Shown: positions 1 through 9,960 of the stretch, in pieces
Position numbering within the stretch: the first letter of the stretch is position 1
Layout: each line of letters begins with the position of its first letter
The notes under the pieces: generated by a model
The model's database searches: none
Seen by the model: only the letters and a program-made list of their open reading frames with translations
Told to the model about the DNA's origin: nothing
Source: Bradyrhizobium sp. U87765 SZCCT0048
GTDB taxonomy: Bacteria; Pseudomonadota; Alphaproteobacteria; Rhizobiales; Xanthobacteraceae
Assembly: GCF_018131225.1 (NCBI RefSeq)
Contig: NZ_JAFCMM010000001.1
Location: forward strand, 2,356,001-2,420,000
DNA: 64,000 nt
Direction: 5' to 3'
Made by a program: the position numbers and the translations under genes

Positions 1-468
1 GTGCTGGTCGGCTGCACCGCGATGGTGATGATCTCAGCGGTGATCCCCTGGGCGGTGTTCACCCGCTACGTGCTCAACAGCGCGGCTTCATGGCCCGAAG
101 CCACTGCCGTGCTGCTGACCATCGTGCTGACATTTATCGGTGCCGCGGCGGGTTACCGCTTTCACGTCCACATGAACCTGTCGTTCTTCGCCGACATGCT
201 GCCGCCCCGGCTGCGCGTGCTCGCCGATCTGCTCGTGCAGCTGCTGATGGCCGGCATCGCGGTGTTCATGACGGTGTGGGGCGCCCGCCTCGTCGAGGTG
301 ACGTGGCACAACACCATTCCCGATTTCCCCACGCTGTCCGTGGGCGTCACTTACCTGCCAATCCCGATCGGCGGCGCCTGCCTGCTGCTGTTCATCATCG
401 AGCGCCTGCTGATCGGCACGCCGCCGGATCCCGTCGCGCATGATGACGGTCACGTTTCGGCGCACTGA
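1..468 (+). CDS. TRAP transporter small permease (DctQ family), 5' end possibly outside the window
   Basis: The 155 residues read as the four-helix small membrane subunit of a TRAP transporter. Hydrophobic segments lie near residues 5-25, 35-52, 72-92 and 115-138, and the TRYVLNSAASWPEA stretch resembles the DctQ loop after helix 1. The subunit pairs with DctM in the inner membrane for sodium- or proton-driven uptake of organic acids. The frame is open at base 1 with GTG there, so the true start may lie upstream; DctQ proteins are usually 160-190 residues. The DctM gene follows after 16 bases and glucarate genes come next, so the substrate is probably a sugar acid (inference). The binding protein DctP is not in the window and would be expected upstream. 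Confidence 0.85.
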   Translation: MLVGCTAMVMISAVIPWAVFTRYVLNSAASWPEATAVLLTIVLTFIGAAAGYRFHVHMNLSFFADMLPPRLRVLADLLVQLLMAGIAVFMTVWGARLVEVTWHNTIPDFPTLSVGVTYLPIPIGGACLLLFIIERLLIGTPPDPVAHDDGHVSAH

Positions 469-484
469 CAGGACATTTGCCGTC

Positions 485-1774
485 ATGGATATCTTCGTTC
501 TCCTCGCCACCATGATCTTCTGCTTCCTGATCGGCATGCCGATCGCCTACGCGCTCGCCACTGCGGCGATCGTCGGCGCGATCTCGCTCGGCATCCCGCT
601 CGAAGCCGTCATGCTCAAGATCTCCGACGGCGTCAGCAAGGTCGCAATGCTGACCATTCCGTTCTTCGTGCTGGCCGGCGCCATCATGGCGGAAGGCGGC
701 ATGGCCAAGCGTCTCGTCGCCTTCGCCAACGTGCTCGTCGGCTACACCCGGCTGCGCGGCGGCTTGTCCATCGTCAACGTGGTCGCCACCACCTTCCTCA
801 GCGGCATCTCCGGCTCCGCGGTCGCCGACACCTCGGCGATCGGTTCGGTGATGATCCCGCAGATGGAGAAGACCGGCTATCCCCGGGTGTTCGCCACCAA
901 CCTCACCATCACCTCCTCGGTGCAGGCCCTGCTGGTACCGCCGAGCCATAACGCCGTGCTCTACTCACTGGCCACCGGTGGCACCATCTCGATCTCGGCG
1001 CTGTTCATGGCCGGCGTGTTCCCTGGCCTGCTGCTCGGCTTCTCGCTGATTATCCTCTGCCTGGTGATCGCCTATCGCGACAACCATCCGCGGGGTGAGG
1101 TCGTCGAGATCAAGGACGCCTTCAGGGTAACGGTCGACGCGGCGTGGGGCCTGATCACGCTGGTGATCATTCTCGGCGGTATCCTCGGCGGCGTGTTCAC
1201 CGCCATCGAGGCCGGCGCCGTCGCCTGTCTGTGGGCGTTCTTCGTCACGATGTTCATCTACCGCGACTATTGCTGGAAGGATCTTCCGGTGCTGCTGCAC
1301 CGGACGCTGCGCACGGTGGCCATGGTGATGACCCTGATCGCCTGCGCCTCCAGCGTCGGCTACGTCATGGCCCTCAACCAGATGCCGGCGAAGATCACGG
1401 CGTTCTTCCTGTCGATCTCCAGCAACAAGTACGTCATTCTGTTCCTGATCAACATCCTGCTGCTGGTGCTGGGAACGCTGGTCGACATGGCGCCGTCGAT
1501 CCTGATCGCAACCCCGATCCTGCTGCCGGTGATGGTGAACTTCGGCGTCGACCCCGTACACTTCGGCATGATCATGATGCTCAACCTCGGCATCGGCCTT
1601 TGCCACCCACCGGTCGGCTCGATCCTGTTCGTCGGCTGCGCGGTGGGCAAAGTCAGTATCGAGCAGGTGATGCGCAAGATCTGGCCATTTTACGGTGTGA
1701 TGTTCGCGGTGCTGATGCTGGTGACCTACCTGCCGGAGCTGTCGCTGTGGCTACCGCGAATGGTGCTGAAGTGA
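485..1774 (+). CDS. TRAP transporter large permease (DctM family)
   Basis: This 429-residue protein is hydrophobic throughout, with about 12 predicted membrane helices, and has the DctM pattern ([11 protein letters not shown] near the N-terminus, [19 protein letters not shown] around residues 108-126, and a C-terminal [19 protein letters not shown] block). DctM is the main translocating subunit. An upstream in-frame ATG at 440 would overlap dctQ; the start at 485 was preferred because it gives the conserved N-terminus and has an AGGA sequence 11 bases upstream. It lies between dctQ and kdgD on the same strand, so it probably belongs to one transcript for uptake and breakdown of glucarate or a related aldarate. 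Confidence 0.9.
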   Translation: MDIFVLLATMIFCFLIGMPIAYALATAAIVGAISLGIPLEAVMLKISDGVSKVAMLTIPFFVLAGAIMAEGGMAKRLVAFANVLVGYTRLRGGLSIVNVVATTFLSGISGSAVADTSAIGSVMIPQMEKTGYPRVFATNLTITSSVQALLVPPSHNAVLYSLATGGTISISALFMAGVFPGLLLGFSLIILCLVIAYRDNHPRGEVVEIKDAFRVTVDAAWGLITLVIILGGILGGVFTAIEAGAVACLWAFFVTMFIYRDYCWKDLPVLLHRTLRTVAMVMTLIACASSVGYVMALNQMPAKITAFFLSISSNKYVILFLINILLLVLGTLVDMAPSILIATPILLPVMVNFGVDPVHFGMIMMLNLGIGLCHPPVGSILFVGCAVGKVSIEQVMRKIWPFYGVMFAVLMLVTYLPELSLWLPRMVLK

Positions 1775-1808
1775 CGACAATCGCGATGACGACAAGGACG
1801 ATCCGCGC

Positions 1809-2726
1809 ATGAGCAAGATGACCCCGAACGAAATGGCCCACCGGATCGGCGACGGACTGCTGTCCTTTCCCGTGACTCCGTTCCGCGCGGATCATTCGTT
1901 CGATGAAGCACAGTACCGTGCCAACATGGACTGGCTGTGCAGCCATGAAGTCGCCGGCCTGTTCGCCGCCGGCGGCACCGGCGAGTTCTTCTCGCTGACG
2001 CCGGCGGAAGTCGCGCGCGTCGTCACGGTCGCGGTCGACGAAACGCGCGGCCGCGTGCCGGTGCTCGCCGGAGCAGGCTACGGCACGGCGATTGCCACGG
2101 AGATGGCGGCTGCTGCCGAGCGTGCCGGCGCCGACGGCATCCTGCTGCTGCCGCCCTACCTCACGCACGCCGAGCAGGACGGCCTCGCGGCCCACATCGC
2201 GGCAGTGTGCGCCGCAACGAAACTCGGCGTCATCGTCTACAATCGCGACAACGCGATCGTGAATGAGCACACGCTGGCACAGCTGTGCGAGCGCTGCCCG
2301 AATCTCGTCGGTTACAAGGACGGCATCGGCGATATCGAGCTGATGACCCGCGTCCAGATCAAGCTTGGCGACCGCCTGACTTATATCGGCGGGCTGCCGA
2401 CTGCGGAGACCTTTGCGCTGCCCTATCTCGACATGGGCGTGACGACCTACTCGTCAGCCGTGTTTAACTTCGTGCCCGGCTTCGCGACCCGCTTCTATGC
2501 CGCGGTGCGCCGCAACGATCGGGCGACCATCCAGGCGGGCCTGCGCGACTTCATCCTGCCGTTGGTCGCGATCCGCAACCGCAAGAAGGGTTATGCTGTC
2601 TCGATCATCAAGGCAGGCATGCGGGTGATCGGCCGTAATTCCGGGCCGGTGCGCCCGCCACTCACCGACCTCGACGCCAGCGAGATGGCCGAGTTAACCG
2701 CACTGGTCGAACGCCTGCCCAGTTGA
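1809..2726 (+). CDS. kdgD: 5-dehydro-4-deoxyglucarate dehydratase
   Basis: This is a DapA-family TIM-barrel enzyme of 305 residues, the usual length. It dehydrates and decarboxylates 5-keto-4-deoxy-D-glucarate to 2-oxoglutarate semialdehyde. Visible motifs are GGTGEF at residues 55-60, the active-site Tyr144 in VIVYNRD, and the Schiff-base Lys170 in GYKDGIGD. An AAGGA ribosome site lies about 10 bases before the ATG. It is followed directly by glucarate dehydratase, the previous step in the pathway. The later enzyme, 2-oxoglutarate semialdehyde dehydrogenase, is not in the window. KdgD is distinguished from dihydrodipicolinate synthase by the YNRDNA and GYKDGIGD patterns and the glucarate context. 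Confidence 0.93.
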   Translation: MSKMTPNEMAHRIGDGLLSFPVTPFRADHSFDEAQYRANMDWLCSHEVAGLFAAGGTGEFFSLTPAEVARVVTVAVDETRGRVPVLAGAGYGTAIATEMAAAAERAGADGILLLPPYLTHAEQDGLAAHIAAVCAATKLGVIVYNRDNAIVNEHTLAQLCERCPNLVGYKDGIGDIELMTRVQIKLGDRLTYIGGLPTAETFALPYLDMGVTTYSSAVFNFVPGFATRFYAAVRRNDRATIQAGLRDFILPLVAIRNRKKGYAVSIIKAGMRVIGRNSGPVRPPLTDLDASEMAELTALVERLPS

Positions 2727-2740
2727 ACCGGAACGCCGCC

Positions 2741-4090
2741 ATGACCACACCAGCCACCATCGTCACCGGATCGCCCATCGTCCGCGACATGAAGGTCATC
2801 CCCGTCGCCGGGCACGACGGCATGCTGCTGAACCTGAGCGGCGCCCATGCGCCGTTCTTCACCCGCAACCTCGTGATCCTGACCGACAGCGCCGGACACA
2901 GCGGCGTCGGCGAGGTGCCCGGCGGCGAAACGATCCGCCAGACACTCGAGGACGCACGCGACATCGTCGTCGGCCAGCCGATCGGGCGTTTCAACGCCGT
3001 GCTCAACACGATGCGCCAGCGCTTCGCCGACCGCGATGCCGGCGGCCGCGGGCTGCAGACCTTCGACCTGCGGATCGCCATCCACGCGGTCACCGCGGTG
3101 GAAGCCGCCCTGCTCGACCTGCTCGGCCAGCACCTCGGCGTGCCGGTTGCAGCGCTGCTCGGCGAAGGCCAGCAGCGCGACAAGGTCGCCATGCTCGGCT
3201 ACCTGTTCTATGTCGGCGACCGCCGCAAGACCAACCTGCCCTATCGCGAGGAGCCCGGCGCGGCCGACGACTGGGGGCGGCTGCGCCACGAGGAAGCCGT
3301 CACGCCCGACGCGGTCGTCCGCCTCGCCGAGGCCGCGTATGCGCGCTATGGCTTTCAGGACTTCAAGCTCAAGGGCGGCGTGTTCGCCGGCGAGGAAGAG
3401 ATCGTCGCAATCCAGGCGTTGGCGAAGGCTTTTCCCCGGGCCCGGATCACGCTCGATCCCAACGGCGCGTGGTCGCTGGCGGAAGCGATCCGGCTGTGCA
3501 AGGGCATGCATGGTACGCTCGCCTATGCCGAAGATCCCTGCGGCGCAGAGGCCGGCTTTTCCGGCCGCGAAATCATGGCCGAATTCCGCCGCGCCACGGG
3601 CCTGCCCACCGCCACCAACATGATCGCCACCGACTGGCGGCAGATGACCCACGCGTTGGCGCTGCAGTCAGTCGACATCCCGCTCGCCGATCCGCATTTC
3701 TGGACCATGCAGGGCGCGGTGCGCGTCGCACAGACCTGCCGCGACCATGGCCTGACCTGGGGCTCGCACTCCAACAACCACTTCGACGTGTCGCTGGCGA
3801 TGTTCACCCATGCCGCCGCCGCCGCGCCCGGTCAGATCACTGCCATCGACACCCACTGGATCTGGCAGGATGGCCAGCGGCTGACCAGGGAGCCCCTGCG
3901 CATCGTCGGCGGCGAGGTCGCGGTGCCCGAGCGGCCCGGCCTCGGCATTGAGATCGACATGGCGCAGGTCGAAGCAGCGCATGAACTCTACAAGCAGCAT
4001 GGCCTCGGCGCCCGCGACGACGCCATCGCCATGCAGTTCCTCATCCCTGGCTGGCGCTTCGACAACAAGCGGCCGTGCATGGTGCGGTAG
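2741..4090 (+). CDS. gudD: Glucarate dehydratase (enolase superfamily)
   Basis: This 449-residue enolase-superfamily enzyme converts D-glucarate (and probably L-idarate) to 5-keto-4-deoxyglucarate. The family's catalytic set is visible: KLK at about 209-211 as base and ligand contact, metal ligands Asp239 (DPNGAW), Glu264 (EDPCGAE) and Asn293 (ATNM), and His343 in GSHSNNHFD. The frame can begin at a TTG at 2723, overlapping the kdgD stop; the ATG at 2741 is preferred, although neither has a strong ribosome site. It ends the TRAP-kdgD-gudD unit and is followed by a REP-like element. A galactarate-specific enzyme is the main alternative, but the KLK/DPNGAW/EDPCG pattern fits GudD. Confidence 0.92.
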   Translation: MTTPATIVTGSPIVRDMKVIPVAGHDGMLLNLSGAHAPFFTRNLVILTDSAGHSGVGEVPGGETIRQTLEDARDIVVGQPIGRFNAVLNTMRQRFADRDAGGRGLQTFDLRIAIHAVTAVEAALLDLLGQHLGVPVAALLGEGQQRDKVAMLGYLFYVGDRRKTNLPYREEPGAADDWGRLRHEEAVTPDAVVRLAEAAYARYGFQDFKLKGGVFAGEEEIVAIQALAKAFPRARITLDPNGAWSLAEAIRLCKGMHGTLAYAEDPCGAEAGFSGREIMAEFRRATGLPTATNMIATDWRQMTHALALQSVDIPLADPHFWTMQGAVRVAQTCRDHGLTWGSHSNNHFDVSLAMFTHAAAAAPGQITAIDTHWIWQDGQRLTREPLRIVGGEVAVPERPGLGIEIDMAQVEAAHELYKQHGLGARDDAIAMQFLIPGWRFDNKRPCMVR

Positions 4091-4123
4091 CGCAGCAATC
4101 TGAGGCACTTTCAGCGAAGCTCT

Positions 4124-4230
4124 CTCCTCATCCTGAGGAGCGGGCTTCGCCCGCGTCTCGAAGGATGAGAGCCCGTGCGCTGGCCTCATGGTTCGAGACG
4201 GCGCTGGCGCGCCTCCTCACCATGAGGAGG
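4124..4230. repeat. REP-like composite palindromic element
   Basis: This intergenic stretch after gudD is built from nested inverted repeats. CTCCTCA-tcc-TGAGGAG lies at 4124-4140 and CCTCCTCA-cca-TGAGGAGG at 4212-4230 as outer palindromes. A GCGGGC-ttc-GCCCGC hairpin lies at 4140-4154. GTCTCGAAGGATGAG (from 4155) pairs with CTCATGGTTCGAGAC (to 4199), 13 of 15 matched. The words 'CCTCATCCTGAGGAG' and 'TCTCGAAGGATGAG' are familiar to me from dispersed Bradyrhizobium intergenic repeats; that memory is not checked here. No coding potential is claimed. Confidence 0.75.
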
Positions 4231-4283
4231 AACGCATCATGCATCGCCGGGCGATAGCCGCCGCACACGTTGCCCCCAAAACA

Positions 4284-4315
4284 ATGACGGCCCGTGAGGG
4301 GGCACGGGCCGTCAT
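4284..4315 (-). terminator. Rho-independent terminator of the efflux operon
   Basis: A perfect 13-base inverted repeat (ATGACGGCCCGTG at 4284-4296 and its complement at 4303-4315) with a 6-base loop lies just downstream of the RND pump stop codon. Reading the minus strand, it is followed by TGTTTTGGGGG, a short T run. Its position and polarity fit termination of the minus-strand efflux transcript. Confidence 0.75.
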
Positions 4316-4338
4316 CGGATCGACCTGCAGCAAATACG

Positions 4339-7300
4339 CTACTCTGCGGCCTGGCCGATCGGGTTGTGGGGCGTGCTGCCGAGCTCCGAGCCGTGCGGGA
4401 TCTCGCCATGAAGCTTGAGCGGCTTGTTGCCGGTGGCGCGGCGCAGCAGCACATAGAACACCGGCGTCAGGAAGATGCCGAACGCGGTGACGCCGATCAT
4501 GCCCGAGAACACCGCAACGCCCATCGCATGGCGCATCTCGGCGCCGGCGCCGGTCGACGTCACCAGCGGCACTACACCCATGATAAACGCCATCGACGTC
4601 ATCAGGATGGGCCGCAGCCGCATGCGGCTCGCCTCGATGGCGGCAGCCACCGGCGTGCGCCCGGCGAACTCGAGCTCGCGGGCGAACTCGACGATCAGGA
4701 TCGCGTTCTTCGCCGACAGGCCGACCAGCACGATGAGGCCGATCTGGGTGAAGACGTTGTTGTCGCCGTCGGATACCCAGACACCGAACATCGCCGCCAT
4801 TAGTCCCATCGGCACGATCATGATGATGGAGAGCGGCAGCGTCAGGCTTTCGTACTGCGCCGCCAGCACCAGGAACACCAGCAGCAGCGCCAGCGGGAAC
4901 ACGATGACCGCCGAGTTGCCCGCCAGCACCTCCTGGTAGGTCAGCTCGGTCCACTCAAAGCCGACGCCCTTGGGCAGGGTCTCGTCGGCGATGCGCTGGA
5001 TCGCCGCCTGCGCCTCGCCGGACGAATAGCCCTGCGCGGCGCCGCCGTTGATATCGGCGGTGAGGAAGCCGTTGTAGCGCATGGCGCGTTCAGGACCGGC
5101 ACTGGACTTCACCCGCAGCAGCGTCGCGAGCGGGATCATGTCGCCGGACGCCGAGCGAACCTTGAGCTCGCCAATATCATCGGCACGCGAGCGGAACTTG
5201 GCGTCGGCCTGCACGCGCACCGTGTAGGTTCGCCCGAACTTGTTGAAGTCGTTCACGTAGAGCGAGCCAAGGTAGATCTGCAGGGTGTCGAACACGTCCG
5301 TCACTGGCACGCCGAGCTGCCGCGCGCGGGTACGGTCGATGTCGGCGTACAGCTGTGGCGTGTTGATCTGGTAGCTGGAGAACAGCCCCGCGATCTCCGG
5401 CGCCTGCGCCGCCTTGGCGAGAAACGACTTGGTGGCGTCGTTGAGCGCCTCGTAGCCGAGACCTGCCCGGTCCTCGATCTGCAGCTTGAAGCCGCCGATG
5501 GTGCCGAGGCCCTGGACCGGCGGCGGCGGGAACATGGCGATGAACGCCTCCTGGATGGTGGCGAACTTACCGTTCAGGCTCTTGGCGATCCCGCCGCCGC
5601 TCAGGGCCGGGCTGCGCCGCTCGTCAAACGGCTTCAACGACACGAACACGATGCCGGCGTTCGAGGAGTTGGTGAAGCCGTTGATCGACAGGCCCGGGAA
5701 TGCGATCGCGCTTTCCACGCCCGGCTCCTTGAGCGCGATCTCGCTCATGCGGCGGATCACGTCCTCAGTGCGGTCGAGCGTCGCGCCATCCGGCAACTGG
5801 GCGAATCCGACCAGATACTGCTTGTCCTGGCCCGGCACGAAGCCGCCGGGCACCGACTTGAACAGCCCCCAGGTGACGCCGACGAGGGCGAGGTAGACGC
5901 CCATCATCACCGCCTTGCGCGAGATCACGCCCTTGACGCCACCGCTGTAGGCGTTGCCGAGCCAGCCAAAGGCGGCGTTGAAGCCGCGGAAGAACCAGCC
6001 GAGGGAACGGTCCATCAGCCGCGTCAGCACGTCCTTGGGTTCATCATGGCCCTTGAGCAACTGGGCCGCGAGCGCAGGCGACAGCGTCAGCGAGTTGATC
6101 GCCGAGATCACCGTCGAGATCGCGATGGTCAGCGCGAACTGGCGGTAGAACTGCCCGGTCAGGCCGGTGATGAACGCCAGCGGCACGAACACCGCCACCA
6201 GCACCAGCGCGATCGCGATGATCGGCCCCGACACTTCGCGCATCGCGCGGTAGGTCGCCTCGCGCGGCGACAGTCCCTCCTCGATGTTGCGCTCGACGTT
6301 CTCGACCACGACGATGGCGTCGTCGACGACGATGCCGATCGCCAGAACGAGGCCGAACAGGCTGAGCGCGTTGATTGAGAAGCCGAAGAGGTACATCACC
6401 GCGAAGGTGCCGATGATCGACACCGGCACGGCCAGCAGCGGGATGATCGAGGCACGCCAGGTCTGCAGGAACATGATCACCACCAGCACGACCAGCGCAA
6501 CGGCCTCGAGCAGGGTGTGGATCACCGCCTCGATCGACGCCCGCACGAACTGCGTCGGATCGTAGACGATCTTGTAGTCGACCCCTTCCGGCATGTTCTT
6601 CTGGAGCTCGGCCATGGTCTTGCGGACCTCGTCCGAGATCTGGATGGCGTTCGAGCCGGGCGCCTGGAAGATCGGGATCGCGACCGCCGACTTGTTGTCG
6701 AGCAGCGAGCGCAGCGCATATTCCGAGGCGCCGAGCTCGATCCGGGCGATGTCGCGCAGCCGCGTGACCTCACCGTTGGCGCCGCCCTTGACGATGATGT
6801 CACCGAACTCCTGCTCGGTCTGCAGGCGACCTTGCGCGTTCACAGGCAACTGGAAATCGATGCTTGGCAGGCCCGGCGATGCGCCGACCACACCAGCCGC
6901 CGCCTGGACGTTCTGGGCGCGGATCTCGCGCACCACGTCGCTGGCCGAGAGGCCGTGCTCGGCGACCTTCTGCGGATCGAGCCAGATACGCATGGAATAG
7001 TCGCCGGAGCCGAACAGCTGCACCTGGCCGACGCCGTTGATGCGCGCAAGACGATCCTTGACGTTCAGCACGGCGTAATTGCGCAAGTACGTCATGTCGT
7101 AGCGGTCGTTCGGCGACAGCAGATGAACCACCATCGTCAGATCCGGCGCGCTCTTGATGGTGGTGATGCCGAGGCGACGGACATCCTCCGGCAATCGGGG
7201 CTCTGCCTGCGAGACGCGGTTCTGCACGAGTTGTTGCGCCTTGTCCGGATCGGTGCCGAGCTTGAAGGTCACCGTCAGGGTCATCAGGCCATCGGTCGTG

Positions 7301-7551
7301 GCCTGGCTGCTCATGTAGAGCATGCCCTCGACACCGTTGATCTGCTCCTCGATCGGCGTCGACACCGTTTCGGCGATGACCTTGGGATTGGCGCCGGGAT
7401 ACTGCGCCCGCACCACGACCGATGGCGGCGCGACTTCCGGATATTCGGAAATCGGCATCACCCGCAGCGACAGCAGGCCGGCAAGGAAGATGAGGATGGA
7501 CAACACGCCGGCAAAAATCGGCCGGTCGATGAAAAATCGGGAAATATTCAT
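4339..7551 (-). CDS. RND multidrug efflux pump, HAE1 family (MexF/AcrB-like)
   Basis: At 1070 residues this has the length and layout of an AcrB/MexF inner-membrane drug:proton antiporter. It opens with MNISRFFIDRPIFA, then a helix and the porter domain; the helix-4 segment GIVVDDAIVVVENVER carries the paired proton-relay aspartates, and a duplicated second half follows. The ATG at 7551 was chosen over an in-frame start at 7563 because it gives the conserved N-terminus. The adaptor gene lies 72 bases upstream. The operon contains no outer-membrane factor, so the pump probably uses a TolC-like protein encoded elsewhere. The divergent LysR gene upstream suggests MexT-like control (inference). 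Substrates cannot be read from sequence. Confidence 0.95.
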   Translation of the reverse strand: MNISRFFIDRPIFAGVLSILIFLAGLLSLRVMPISEYPEVAPPSVVVRAQYPGANPKVIAETVSTPIEEQINGVEGMLYMSSQATTDGLMTLTVTFKLGTDPDKAQQLVQNRVSQAEPRLPEDVRRLGITTIKSAPDLTMVVHLLSPNDRYDMTYLRNYAVLNVKDRLARINGVGQVQLFGSGDYSMRIWLDPQKVAEHGLSASDVVREIRAQNVQAAAGVVGASPGLPSIDFQLPVNAQGRLQTEQEFGDIIVKGGANGEVTRLRDIARIELGASEYALRSLLDNKSAVAIPIFQAPGSNAIQISDEVRKTMAELQKNMPEGVDYKIVYDPTQFVRASIEAVIHTLLEAVALVVLVVIMFLQTWRASIIPLLAVPVSIIGTFAVMYLFGFSINALSLFGLVLAIGIVVDDAIVVVENVERNIEEGLSPREATYRAMREVSGPIIAIALVLVAVFVPLAFITGLTGQFYRQFALTIAISTVISAINSLTLSPALAAQLLKGHDEPKDVLTRLMDRSLGWFFRGFNAAFGWLGNAYSGGVKGVISRKAVMMGVYLALVGVTWGLFKSVPGGFVPGQDKQYLVGFAQLPDGATLDRTEDVIRRMSEIALKEPGVESAIAFPGLSINGFTNSSNAGIVFVSLKPFDERRSPALSGGGIAKSLNGKFATIQEAFIAMFPPPPVQGLGTIGGFKLQIEDRAGLGYEALNDATKSFLAKAAQAPEIAGLFSSYQINTPQLYADIDRTRARQLGVPVTDVFDTLQIYLGSLYVNDFNKFGRTYTVRVQADAKFRSRADDIGELKVRSASGDMIPLATLLRVKSSAGPERAMRYNGFLTADINGGAAQGYSSGEAQAAIQRIADETLPKGVGFEWTELTYQEVLAGNSAVIVFPLALLLVFLVLAAQYESLTLPLSIIMIVPMGLMAAMFGVWVSDGDNNVFTQIGLIVLVGLSAKNAILIVEFARELEFAGRTPVAAAIEASRMRLRPILMTSMAFIMGVVPLVTSTGAGAEMRHAMGVAVFSGMIGVTAFGIFLTPVFYVLLRRATGNKPLKLHGEIPHGSELGSTPHNPIGQAAE

Positions 7552-7623
7552 GGCTCGCCCCACGCAGCCGTGCTGCGGTTCGTGATCTCAGGCTCGACTT
7601 TTTTGAATTGAGTGCCGGCGCGC

Positions 7624-8847
7624 TTATCGCGCCGACACCCCCGCCGCGGCGTCCGCAGAGCGCTCACCCGATCCATCCATGGATACCTGGGTCGGCTCGA
7701 CGACGCTGCCCGGCTTCACGCGCTGCAGTCCGTTGACCACGATGCGCTCGCCGGCCTTCAGCCCGCCAGCGACCATGCGCAGGCCTTCCGACGTTTCGCC
7801 CAGCTTGACCTCGCGGTAATTCGCCCTGTTATCCGGCCCGACGACCATGACGAACTTCTTGTCCTGGTCGGTGCCGATCGCCCGCTCGCTGATCACCAGC
7901 GCCTGTTGCGATTCGGCGTGGCCCATGCGGACGCGGGCGAACTGCCCCGGCATCAGCTTGCCATCGGCGTTGTCGAACACGGCCCGCACCCGCACGGTGC
8001 CGCTGCGGGCATCGACCTGGTTGTCGATGAGTTGCAAGTGTCCGGCGAACGGCGTGCCGTCGCTGAGCACGGTCCCCATCTGCACCGGAATGCGGTCCAG
8101 CGCCACGAGACCATTGGCGCCGGCGGGCTGCGACTTCAGCGCCCGCATCACCGCCCGCTCGTCGGCATTGAAGCTTGCGTAGATCGGATTGATCGACACC
8201 AGCGAGGTCAGCACTGGCGAGCCGGGGCCCGCCGCGACGAGGTTGCCGACCGTGACTTCGATCTTGCCGACACGGCCCGCGACCGGCGCCTTGACGCTGG
8301 TGTAGTCGAGGTTGAGCTGGGCGGAGGTCAGCGCGGCTTCCGCCGCCCGCAGATTCGCTTCCGCCTCGCGCTGGGCATTGAGACGCTGATCGAGATCCCG
8401 CTGGGAAATCGTGCGGGAATCCCACAGTTGCTGGCCGCGCTCGAGGTCGTTCCTGGTCATCGCGATGCGCGCCTGAATGGCGAGCACCTGAGCCTTGTTG
8501 CGCTCGACCTCCGCCGCGTAGGGCGCCGGATCGATGCTGAAGAGAAGATCGCCCTGCTTGACGAGCGCGCCCTCACGGAAGTGCACGGCCTCGATTACGC
8601 CGGCGACGCGCGGACGGACCTCGACCCGCTCGACCGCCTCGAGGCGGCCGGAGAACTCGTCCCAGGTCGGCGCGGCGCGCTGCTCGACGGTCGCGACGGA
8701 GACGGGCACGGCTGGCACCGGGGCTGCTCCGGGATTGTTGGCCTTCGCAGGGCTGTTCTGCAGTACGAACAGCACTCCTGCGCCGATCAGCGCGCCGGCG
8801 AACACGGTCCCCAAGGCGACGGCGCGGAAATGGGAGAAAAACGACAT
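7624..8847 (-). CDS. RND efflux periplasmic adaptor (membrane fusion protein, MexE-like)
   Basis: This 407-residue protein has a single N-terminal membrane anchor or signal (about residues 8-28). A lipoyl half-motif (EVRPRVAGVIEAVHFREGALVKQGDLLF) is followed by an alpha-helical hairpin with heptad character (about 105-175), the second lipoyl half (VKAPVAGRVGKIEVTVG) and beta-barrel segments. Such adaptors link the inner-membrane pump to the outer-membrane channel. An in-frame GTG at 8856 precedes the chosen ATG at 8847. The hydrolase-like gene ends 18 bases upstream and the pump gene starts 72 bases downstream, so the three form one operon. Confidence 0.93.
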   Translation of the reverse strand: MSFFSHFRAVALGTVFAGALIGAGVLFVLQNSPAKANNPGAAPVPAVPVSVATVEQRAAPTWDEFSGRLEAVERVEVRPRVAGVIEAVHFREGALVKQGDLLFSIDPAPYAAEVERNKAQVLAIQARIAMTRNDLERGQQLWDSRTISQRDLDQRLNAQREAEANLRAAEAALTSAQLNLDYTSVKAPVAGRVGKIEVTVGNLVAAGPGSPVLTSLVSINPIYASFNADERAVMRALKSQPAGANGLVALDRIPVQMGTVLSDGTPFAGHLQLIDNQVDARSGTVRVRAVFDNADGKLMPGQFARVRMGHAESQQALVISERAIGTDQDKKFVMVVGPDNRANYREVKLGETSEGLRMVAGGLKAGERIVVNGLQRVKPGSVVEPTQVSMDGSGERSADAAAGVSAR

Positions 8848-8865
8848 GACTTGCACCCCTGCAGT

Positions 8866-9705
8866 TCAGACTTCAACGAGTTGATGAGACGCGGACCGGC
8901 GCGGCGTCGCCGCGATGTCCGCAAAGAATTGCTTGAATTGGCCGCGCAGATCGGCGGTCCAGTCGCGTGGCGCGGCAACATCGCCACACAGCGACCCCGG
9001 CCACGCTGTGGGCGCAGACAGCACGTGCTCGCGCACAGCAACACCCGATTTGCGCAACCGGCCGGCATAGCTCAGGCTTTCGTCGCGCATCGGGTCGTCC
9101 TGGGCGGTCACCATTAGGGTCGACGGCAGGCCGACGAGGCGGCTCGACTGCGACGGCGCTGCATAGGGATGGGCTGCCTTGTCCGGCGACCCCAGATAAT
9201 TCTGCCAGCCGTCCGACCACTTGCAGCCGGCCGGGCCGACATCCGCGCTGCGGATGGAGGTTGTGCCGAGACACGGATCGAGCATTGGCGACAGCAGGAT
9301 CTGCCCGGCGAGCTCGGGTCCGCGCTGGTCGCGCGCCATCAGTGCCAGCGACGCAGCGAGATTGCCGCCCGCCTCCTCGCCGGCCACGAGCAGCCGCGAC
9401 AGCCGGCCGGCCCAGTGGGCTCGTGTCCGCCGCAGCGTCCGCAGGCCGCCGAACAGCGCGCGCAGCGCATCCGGAAACCGATGCCCGGGCGCCAGCGGAT
9501 AGTCGGCCGACACCACCACCGCGCCGGCTTCGGCCAGCAGCTCCGGGACGATGTCGCAGGTCTGCAGCGTCCCGCTGCAGAAAGCGCCCCCATGGAGATG
9601 AAAGACCAGCGGCGCCGACCGCGGGAGCGCGGAATCACGATAGACGCGAACAGGCAGATCGCCCGTTCCCGTCTCGATTGCGGTGTCCTTGCACTGGGTG
9701 GTCAT
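8866..9705 (-). CDS. Alpha/beta-hydrolase-fold protein, hormone-sensitive-lipase type, catalytic serine and histidine missing
   Basis: The 279 residues follow the HSL/acetyl-esterase pattern: oxyanion HGGAFCSG at 38-45, SADYPLAPGHRFP at 67-79, and an AQDDPMRDES block that normally holds the catalytic Asp. However, the nucleophile elbow reads GEEAGG (109-114) instead of GDSAGG, placing Glu111 where the Ser should be. The usual late GxxHGF histidine region reads EHVLSAPTAWPGS. On sequence it should not be a classical esterase. It is first in the efflux operon, 18 bases ahead of the adaptor gene and divergent from the LysR gene. It may be a ligand-binding or accessory pseudo-hydrolase (inference). 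Confidence 0.85.
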   Translation of the reverse strand: MTTQCKDTAIETGTGDLPVRVYRDSALPRSAPLVFHLHGGAFCSGTLQTCDIVPELLAEAGAVVVSADYPLAPGHRFPDALRALFGGLRTLRRTRAHWAGRLSRLLVAGEEAGGNLAASLALMARDQRGPELAGQILLSPMLDPCLGTTSIRSADVGPAGCKWSDGWQNYLGSPDKAAHPYAAPSQSSRLVGLPSTLMVTAQDDPMRDESLSYAGRLRKSGVAVREHVLSAPTAWPGSLCGDVAAPRDWTADLRGQFKQFFADIAATPRRSASHQLVEV

Positions 9706-9807
9706 CGTCGGCGTGCCCCCTTCGCACCCGCAGCCATTGCGGCGCGGAATCGATGCGGAGGTCGACCAGAGCTAATGAGCCTCATTCTGCGAATAAGTGC
9801 GCATCTT

Positions 9808-9840
9808 GTGATTTCATTGTTTCTACATATGAATAATCAC
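9808..9840. promoter_or_regulatory. Candidate LysR-type operator between efflux operon and its regulator
   Basis: An imperfect dyad, GTGATTTCAT (9808-9817) and ATGAATAATCAC (9829-9840), sits in the 255-base divergent spacer, in an AT-rich patch that stands out from its surroundings. It is centred between the minus-strand operon and the plus-strand LysR gene, where LysR regulators usually bind. This is inferred from symmetry and position only. Confidence 0.4.
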
Positions 9841-9960
9841 TGGCTCACCGGGATGAGCCGGAACAAAATTTCCTTGCGCTGCACAAAAAAGAAACCAGAT
9901 GTCGCAGGGGTCACTCGCAGCAGCACATCCGCGCCGTGGCACCCTTCGAAAGGCTTATTG

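Noticed and set aside
6517..9117. Long plus-strand frames opposite the RND pump and adaptor
   Set aside because: Both products lack recognisable domains and mirror strongly supported minus-strand genes.
9169..9960. N-terminal extension of the efflux LysR gene
   Set aside because: The frame is open for 264 codons upstream, but the sequence lies opposite the hydrolase gene and the LysR family N-terminus begins at 9961.
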